Positions 58,852 to 64,000 of a DNA stretch of 64,000 bases are shown one piece after another. The notes under the pieces are model-generated. The model worked only from the letters and a program-made list of their open reading frames with translations, ran no database searches and was not told where the DNA came from. The translations under genes and the position numbers were made by a program. Positions within the stretch are counted from its first letter, which is position 1. The number at the start of each line of letters is the position of its first letter. Origin of the DNA: Roseiarcus sp963829505 (lineage in GTDB: Bacteria; Pseudomonadota; Alphaproteobacteria; Rhizobiales; Beijerinckiaceae); NCBI GenBank assembly GCA_963829505.1, contig CAWHIL010000003.1, positions 1,302,001-1,366,000 on the forward strand. The letters are read 5' to 3'.

Positions 58852-59746
58852 TCAGACAGCCGCCGCGTCGATCGCGGCGAGCCATTTCCACGCGAGAAGC
58901 TGAAAGCCCGCCGGATAGGGATGCAGTTCGTTCGCCCAGCCGTTCTGCACGCCGGTCTGGCGGACAAGCGTATTGCGCGTGTCGATGAGGACGAAGCGGT
59001 TCGTGGCGTCGGCCGCGAGGCCGGTCAGCATCGTGGCGAACATGTCGATCATGGTCGAGACGATGGTCAGAACTCTCGCTGAGATCATAGCCGCTGAATT
59101 CGAGCGAGGGTTGCAGCCACGGACCGGCGCAGACCGGCGCGACGCCGTTCGGCACGGCGTAGTCGTAGCAATGGCCGAAGACGGTCTTGCCCGGCAGGAT
59201 CGCGTCGCGCAGCGCGAAGAGGTCGAGGTAGGAGGCCTTGACCGAAGCGAGCGCGCCCTGAAACCGCGCGACGTCGAGGCCCGCCCCCTGATAGTCGAGA
59301 TAGATCGCAAACTGGTCGCCGACGAGATCGTCGCCGCCCATCGAGGCGAGAATGGCGTCGGGGGCGCCGTTCAGCCACTGGCTCGGATCGGTGACCGCCT
59401 CGATGATCCGCTCCTGATTCTCATAGGTCAGGACCGCCGTCGTCGCCTGGCCGAAATAGGCGTAGTTCAGCACCAGCGGCGGCGCGTTTCCGAGTTGCGT
59501 GAGTTGCGCCGCGATGGCGGTGTTGGCGAACGAAGGATCGTTGCCCGACAGCGGATAGTCGAACCAGGAATCGCCGATGGCGAGAAAATCTTTTGTCGGC
59601 GCGGCCGCGGCCTTTTTCGTCCGGGCGCGAAGCGTTCGGCCGCTTCTCAGCCGCGCGACCCGGCGCTCGTGCGCCAGCGTCCGCTTGACCATCTCCGCCT
59701 CGATCGCCTCGCGCTGCTGCTGAGCAAGATCGGCGCGCTCGTCCAT
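58852..59746 (-). CDS. SGNH/GDSL-like hydrolase (frame broken near 59075)
   Basis: The protein is about 298 residues. After a helical N-terminus (LAQQQREAIEAEMVKRTLAHERRVARL) it has FLAIGDSWFDYPLSGND, the GDS nucleophile block, and ILASMGGDDLVGD, an equivalent of the oxyanion GxND block. Near 59075 the frame shifts by one base, after PSLEFSGYDLSE, and continues TIVSTMIDMFATML and NELHPYPAGFQLLAWKWL, containing the catalytic H of the DxxH block. All catalytic parts are therefore present. Esterase or acyl-hydrolase activity is inferred from the fold. No signal peptide is evident. Confidence 0.8.
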
Positions 59747-59881
59747 CGACGTTCCTCCGTCGCTATCGCGCGTCCCGGCCTCGCATGCGTCGCGCGCCCA
59801 CCAGGAAACATTAGCACGCTCGCCGCAAGAGCGCCGTGACCGCCGTCACGCGCCGGCTTCATGGGGTCGCCGGCCGCGCTC

Positions 59882-60883
59882 TCACAGCCACTTCTTCCAG
59901 CGGAAGAAGAGGTAGGGCAGCACCGCGGCGCAGACCATGAGGACGAGCGCCAGCGGGTAGCCGAAGGTCCAGTCGAGCTCCGGCATCGCCTTGAAGTTCA
60001 TGCCGTAGATCGAGGCGATCACGGTCGGGGGCATGAAGATGACGGCGAGCACCGAGAAGAGCTTGATGATGTCGTTCTGCGCCAGATTGATCAGGCCGAG
60101 CGTCGCGTCGAGCAGGAACTGCACCTTCTGCGCCTTGAAGCTCGCGTCCTCCTCCAGCGACTGGAGGTCGCGCAGCGCCGTCTTCACCGCATCGCGCGCG
60201 CCCCTCCCAGCCTTCCCCGGCTTGCCGCCGTCGCCATCGGCGTCCGCGTTGAGGAAGAGCAGCAGGCGCTCGATCGACACCAGGCTTTCGCGCAGGTTCG
60301 AGATCTTTTCGTCCTGCCGGCCGAGGTCCCAGAGCGTGTCGGAATAGATCTGGTTCTGGCGTTCCTTGTTCTCCTTGGCGTGGAAGACGCGGCTCGCGAT
60401 CGCGTCGAGGCTCGCGCCGGCGTCGCTGAGCGCCCGGGCCGAGCGGTTGATGGCGGTGTTGACGAGGCCGAGCGCCACCGCGTCGGGCGTCAGCGGCGGC
60501 GTCTGCGCCTTGCCGAGCTTCCTGGCGTAGAGGTCGAACGACTCGCAAGGATCGTAGCGGACGGTGACGAGCGCATTCGGCGCGATGACGAAGGTGACGC
60601 CGGTGATGTCGGGCGTGTCCTCCGGCTCGCTGAGAATGCTGGCGTGCAGATAGCGCACGCCGTTCTCCGCATAATGGGCCTCGGGCGGCTCCGAATAGTC
60701 CGGGTCGGAGCGGGTCGGGACCGGCGCCCCGACATAGGCCTGGACCTTCTGGTCCTCCTCGAGCGTCGGCTCGATCATGTCGATCCAGATCGTCCCTTCC
60801 GGGATCGGCGCGGACGGCTCGAGAACCATTGGCGGCGCCACGCCTGGGGCTGCCCCCTGCGACAGAGAATGAACGACGATCAA
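59882..60883 (-). CDS. corA: CorA-family magnesium/divalent-cation channel
   Basis: The 333-residue inner-membrane protein forms pentameric Mg2+ channels. The C-terminal signature YGMNFKAMPELDW lies between TM1 (LFSVLAVIFMPPTVIASI) and TM2 (ALVLMVCAAVLPYLFF). The long cytoplasmic domain has the family's helices (NREARALSD-type region, ENKERQNQIYSDTLWDLGRQ). The start is probably TTG at 60883 (LIVVHSLSQ); the open frame upstream is a GC-rich shadow. No nearby Mg-linked gene. Confidence 0.92.
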   Translation of the reverse strand: MIVVHSLSQGAAPGVAPPMVLEPSAPIPEGTIWIDMIEPTLEEDQKVQAYVGAPVPTRSDPDYSEPPEAHYAENGVRYLHASILSEPEDTPDITGVTFVIAPNALVTVRYDPCESFDLYARKLGKAQTPPLTPDAVALGLVNTAINRSARALSDAGASLDAIASRVFHAKENKERQNQIYSDTLWDLGRQDEKISNLRESLVSIERLLLFLNADADGDGGKPGKAGRGARDAVKTALRDLQSLEEDASFKAQKVQFLLDATLGLINLAQNDIIKLFSVLAVIFMPPTVIASIYGMNFKAMPELDWTFGYPLALVLMVCAAVLPYLFFRWKKWL

Positions 60884-61002
60884 GCCCGGCCCCCCTTCCG
60901 CCCCCGCCCGCGCCCTTGTAGGCGCGCTCGGTGAGCGCGGCGGGGTCACCCGCCCTACACCGCTGTCGCCACGGTTGCCAGTTCGGCGACCCGGCGCCGC
61001 CT

Positions 61003-61842
61003 TCAGCGCATGAGCCTGGCTGCCTCGGCGCGCAGCGCATCGGCGCCCTGCGCCGCGAATCCCAGGCCGTCGAGCGCCCGCACGACCGCGCCGACAAGCT
61101 CCGCGTTGCTCTCCGAGCGCCTGCCGTCGGGCAGCGTGAAGTTGTTCTCGAAACCCACCCGGACGTGGCCGCCGATGAGCGCCCCCGCCGTGACGCAGGC
61201 CGCTTCCCGGCGGCCGAAAGCGCAAACGCTCCAATGGGCGAAGTGCGAAGCGTCGGGCGCCAAAAACGGCAGGAGGTCGGACGGCGCCGCGGTCCTGAGC
61301 AGCGTGTAGCGACCGAGCACATAGAGGACGGCGACCGCCTCGTAGGGGATGAGGCCCCTCTTTTGCAGCGCCGCGAGCCGGACCGCCTCCTCGGGCGAAT
61401 AGAGAATGAATTGCGGCCAGACGCCCCGCGCCTTGAGGCGCACGAGGAAATCGGCGAGGACGGGCTCGTCGACGTCGCGCGGCGCGAGTTCCCTCAGCGC
61501 CAGCGAGACGGCTTCGGGGATCGTCTGAAGCACCGCCGCCATCTGCTCGGCCGGTGCGTAGACGCCCATGGATTCGCTGGTCATCTGGATGACGAGCCGG
61601 TCGCCGACCGCCTGGCGCACCGCCCGGATCGCCGCGAGATAGGCCTCGGCGTCGAGTGTATGCTGGCCGTCCGCCCCGCGGGCGTGCAGGTGGATCATGC
61701 CGGCCCCGGCCTCGACGCATTCGGCCGCCGCGCGGGCAAGCTCCTTCGCGGTCAGCGGCAATTCGGGATGATCGGCCTTGGTCTTGCGCCCGCCGTTCGG
61801 CGCGACGGCGATCAGCACTTCTCTCCGCGCAGGCCCCGTCAC
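61003..61842 (-). CDS. Beta-keto acid cleavage enzyme (BKACE, DUF849 family)
   Basis: The 279-residue TIM-barrel zinc enzyme belongs to the BKACE family, whose members cleave beta-keto acids with acetyl-CoA. It has IAVAPNGGRKTKADHPELPL, the metal site GAGMIHLHARGADGQHTLD, ALRELAPRD and GGHVRVGFENNFTLPDGR. These enzymes include 3-keto-5-aminohexanoate cleavage enzyme of lysine fermentation. The divergent class-III aminotransferase, 77 bases away, suggests a shared amino-acid or amine route, but the substrate cannot be read from the sequence. Confidence 0.88.
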   Translation of the reverse strand: MTGPARREVLIAVAPNGGRKTKADHPELPLTAKELARAAAECVEAGAGMIHLHARGADGQHTLDAEAYLAAIRAVRQAVGDRLVIQMTSESMGVYAPAEQMAAVLQTIPEAVSLALRELAPRDVDEPVLADFLVRLKARGVWPQFILYSPEEAVRLAALQKRGLIPYEAVAVLYVLGRYTLLRTAAPSDLLPFLAPDASHFAHWSVCAFGRREAACVTAGALIGGHVRVGFENNFTLPDGRRSESNAELVGAVVRALDGLGFAAQGADALRAEAARLMR

Positions 61843-61919
61843 GCCCGTCAGCCTTTCCGGCGCCCGCTCCGGACCCTATGCTTGCCGCCCGCCGCCGGAA
61901 ACGCGCCCAAAACAAGTCA

Positions 61920-63242
61920 ATGACGCATATTCTGCATCGCTCCGCAAACATCGTTCCCCCCGTCGCCGTTTCGGGGTCGGGCGTGGAGATCGTCGACGCC
62001 GCGGGCCGCCGCTACCTCGACGCCTCCGGCGGCGCCGCTGTCTCCTGTCTCGGCCACGGCCACCCGGACGTCATCGCCGCCCTCCATCGGCAACTCGACA
62101 CGCTCGCCTATGCCCACACCGCCTTCTTCACCTCCGAGCCCGCCGAGCGTCTCGCCGACCTGCTCGTCGCCGACGCGCCGCCGGGCATGGCCCGTGTCTA
62201 TCTGGTCAGCGGCGGCTCGGAGGCGGTCGAGGCGGCGCTGAAAATGGCGCGGCAATATTTCGTCGAGACCGGCCAGCCTCAGCGCCGCCGCATCGTCGCG
62301 CGCCGCCAGAGCTATCACGGCAACACCCTCGGCGCGCTCGCGGCGGGAGGCAACGCCTGGCGGCGCGCCCAGTTCGAGCCGCTCATGATCGAGACGGCGC
62401 ATGTCGATCCGTGCTTCGCCTACCGCTTCCAGCGCGAGGGGGAGAGCGACGCGGACTACGCCGCCCGGGCGGCTAAAGCCGTCGAGGACAAGATTGTCGA
62501 ACTCGGCCCCGAGACGGTGATGGCGTTCATCGCCGAGACAATCGTCGGGGCGACGGCCGGCGCCGTTCCCCCGGTCGGCGACTATTTCCGGCGGGTGCGC
62601 GACATCTGCGACCGCTATGGCGTGCTGCTCATCCTCGACGAGGTGATGTGCGGCATGGGCCGCACCGGGACGCTGCACGCCTGCACGCAGGAAGGCGTCG
62701 CGCCCGACCTCATGACCATCGCCAAGGGGCTCGGCGGCGGCTACCAGCCGATCGGCGCGGTCATGCTCGGCCGACGCATCTTCGAGGCCTTCGCCAACGG
62801 CTCGGGCGCCTTCCAGCACGGCCATACCTATATGGCGCATCCGATGGCGGCGGCCGCGGCGCTCGCGGTGCAGGAGACGATTCGCCGCGACGATCTCCTC
62901 GCCAACGTCCGCGCGATGGGCGATGTCCTCGACCGCCGCCTCGTCGACCGGCTCGGCCAGAACCCCCATGTCGGCGACATCCGCGGCCGGGGGCTCCTGC
63001 GGGCGGTCGAGTTCGTCGCCGACCGGGCGACGAAGGCGCCGTTCGATCCCAGGCTCGGCGTCGCCGCCCGGATCAAGCACGAGGCGATGGCGCGGGGCCT
63101 CATGGTCTATCCGATGGGCGGCACGATCGACGGGCGCCACGGCGACCACGTCCTCGTCGCGCCCCCGTTCATCGTGACCGAGGCTCAGATCGAGACGATC
63201 GTCGAGCGCCTCGGCGCGGCGGTCGAGGCCGCGCTCGGGTGA
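61920..63242 (+). CDS. Class-III pyridoxal-phosphate aminotransferase (omega-amino-acid type)
   Basis: The 440-residue enzyme transfers amino groups from omega-amino acids or amines. Signs are GRRYLDASGGAAVSCLGHGHP, VYLVSGGSEAVEAALKMARQ (PLP phosphate site), LLILDEVMCGMGRTGT with the PLP-ring Asp, and the lysine in LMTIAKGLGGGYQPIGAV. The ATG at 61920 gives MTHILHRSANIVPPVAVSGS; the frame upstream is the antisense of the BKACE gene. Divergently transcribed from the BKACE gene across a 77-base promoter region. Confidence 0.93.
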   Translation: MTHILHRSANIVPPVAVSGSGVEIVDAAGRRYLDASGGAAVSCLGHGHPDVIAALHRQLDTLAYAHTAFFTSEPAERLADLLVADAPPGMARVYLVSGGSEAVEAALKMARQYFVETGQPQRRRIVARRQSYHGNTLGALAAGGNAWRRAQFEPLMIETAHVDPCFAYRFQREGESDADYAARAAKAVEDKIVELGPETVMAFIAETIVGATAGAVPPVGDYFRRVRDICDRYGVLLILDEVMCGMGRTGTLHACTQEGVAPDLMTIAKGLGGGYQPIGAVMLGRRIFEAFANGSGAFQHGHTYMAHPMAAAAALAVQETIRRDDLLANVRAMGDVLDRRLVDRLGQNPHVGDIRGRGLLRAVEFVADRATKAPFDPRLGVAARIKHEAMARGLMVYPMGGTIDGRHGDHVLVAPPFIVTEAQIETIVERLGAAVEAALG

Positions 63243-63593
63243 GGCGCTAAGGCAGGTTTACGACCATACCCTCGGCCGCCGATCGCCTGCCGCATTCTGC
63301 CTCGGACGGCGGGGTTCGTCGAATTCTCCGGCGCCTGGTGATCCACGGCTTTTTGCAATTCGTTGTGCAGAGCGCTCGGGACGCGCCGGCGATAGGACGG
63401 CGTCGCGGCGGAGTCTTCGCGGAAAGGAGATGGGGGCGATCCACCCTGGCCAATCGCTTGAGCTTGCTCCGCCGTACGGAAGCCGACGTCCGCGCAAGTC
63501 TCGCGAGGATCCGCGAGCGGTTTGCATCCGCGGGTCCGACGGACCCGTATCTTCACCGTTCGAAGCCTTGGGCATGACGTTTGGGGAATATTC
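63243..63593. other. Intergenic region without a recognised gene
   Basis: About 350 bases between the aminotransferase and the sigma-factor gene. Short frames exist on both strands (for example 63338-63577 plus and 63247-63453 minus), but none shows a domain or a convincing start. The sigma-factor promoter should be here. Confidence 0.45.
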
Positions 63594-64000
63594 ATGAGCG
63601 GGGACGCGACCAGCGCGCCGCGCCAGAGCAGAAGCGCCAAGGTCAGCGCCACTCGAATGCGTTTGATCCCGGACGATGAGGCCGCAAAGGCCGACAGCAG
63701 GCAAATCGCGCTCGAGCGCGATCTCGAACTCGTCGGTCGCGGCGACGAGAACGCCATGACTCGCGTTTACGCGGCGACCTCGCCGAAGTTGAATGCGCTT
63801 CTGGTTCGCATGCTCGGCGACCAGGCGGACGCCGAGGAGGTCCTTCACGATGTCTACCTGGCTGTCTGGCGCCGTAGCGCCACCTTCGATCCGGCGCGGG
63901 CGAGTCCGATCACCTGGCTCGTCGCCATCGCCCGAAATCGGGCGATCGACCGCATTCGCGCCAACAAGGCGGCGCGGCGATCGTCGTTGGCCTCGTTCGA
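63594..64000 (+). CDS. ECF-type RNA polymerase sigma factor, 5' part (continues beyond window)
   Basis: The frame from ATG 63594 stays open to the window end (135 codons). GGGGAA lies seven bases upstream of the start. After a basic N-terminal extension (about 45 residues), sigma region 2 is clear: LVGRGDENAMTRVYAATSPK, MLGDQADAEEVLHDVYLAVW and SPITWLVAIARNRAIDRIRA. Region 4 is outside the window. The segment resembles SigK-like ECF factors that pair with an RskA-type membrane anti-sigma factor, expected just downstream. Confidence 0.9.
   Translation, partial: MSGDATSAPRQSRSAKVSATRMRLIPDDEAAKADSRQIALERDLELVGRGDENAMTRVYAATSPKLNALLVRMLGDQADAEEVLHDVYLAVWRRSATFDPARASPITWLVAIARNRAIDRIRANKAARRSSLASF

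Noticed and set aside
63185..63848. Minus-strand genes before the sigma factor
   Set aside because: They overlap the clear sigma-factor frame, start inside it and have no recognisable family.

Overview
This 64 kb window is a GC-rich chromosomal segment of an alphaproteobacterium, most likely of the order Rhizobiales/Hyphomicrobiales and perhaps the Beijerinckiaceae/Methylocystaceae group. The evidence is the gene order (tig-clpP-clpX-lon-hupB next to a 14-gene nuo operon), the C-terminal helix-hairpin-helix extension on NuoE, an HWE-type sensor kinase, a PlcP-Agt lipid-remodelling pair, SdhE beside mfd, and dispersed hairpin repeats of the type seen in this order. The assignment is inferred from gene content only.

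Layout. 1-4.4 kb: the 3' part of pheS, a two-gene HEPN-type module, pheT and a small secreted protein. 4.6-10.8 kb: a Crp/Fnr regulator, a multi-PAS HWE histidine kinase, the agt/plcP lipid-remodelling pair and an atypical SDR. 10.9-19.4 kb: mfd, sdhE, a hybrid histidine kinase with an ethylene-receptor-like membrane domain, an AT-rich orphan membrane protein, and an MFS transporter with a MarR regulator. 19.4-23.4 kb: a large low-complexity exported protein, a glycine-zipper lipoprotein and another exported protein. 23.4-28.9 kb: a GntP permease, a DMT exporter, methylmalonyl-CoA epimerase, RNase J and birA. 28.9-45.8 kb: nuoA-N on the minus strand, interrupted by non-nuo genes at three junctions (C/D, D/E and F/G). 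45.9-54.2 kb: tRNA-Asp, a ClpP-like exported protein, tRNA-Val, hupB, lon, clpX, clpP, tig and tRNA-Leu. 54.4-64 kb: a cupredoxin-fold protein lacking copper ligands, a BrnT/BrnA toxin-antitoxin pair, a chemoreceptor with a c-type haem motif, an SGNH-like hydrolase, CorA, a BKACE enzyme with a divergent class-III aminotransferase, and the start of an ECF sigma factor.

How the genes work together. The nuo block encodes the whole proton-pumping complex I. The tig/clpP/clpX/lon/hupB block is housekeeping protein quality control and nucleoid packaging. The sensory genes (HWE kinase, ethylene-receptor-like kinase, haem chemoreceptor, Crp/Fnr, ECF sigma) suggest a free-living bacterium that tracks gases or redox state. 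PlcP and Agt would replace phospholipids with glycolipids under phosphate limitation.

Two features cut across the window. First, ten or so reading-frame breaks of one or two bases fall inside otherwise well-conserved genes, including mfd, nuoN, nuoG and birA. Residual sequencing indels explain these better than gene decay. Second, arrays of the heptamer GGCGAAT flank a four-helix-bundle (23S intervening-sequence-type) gene inserted between nuoC and nuoD, and a gene-less pair of inverted arrays sits between the epimerase and RNase J genes. This is the best candidate here for an undescribed mobile or repeat-associated element.
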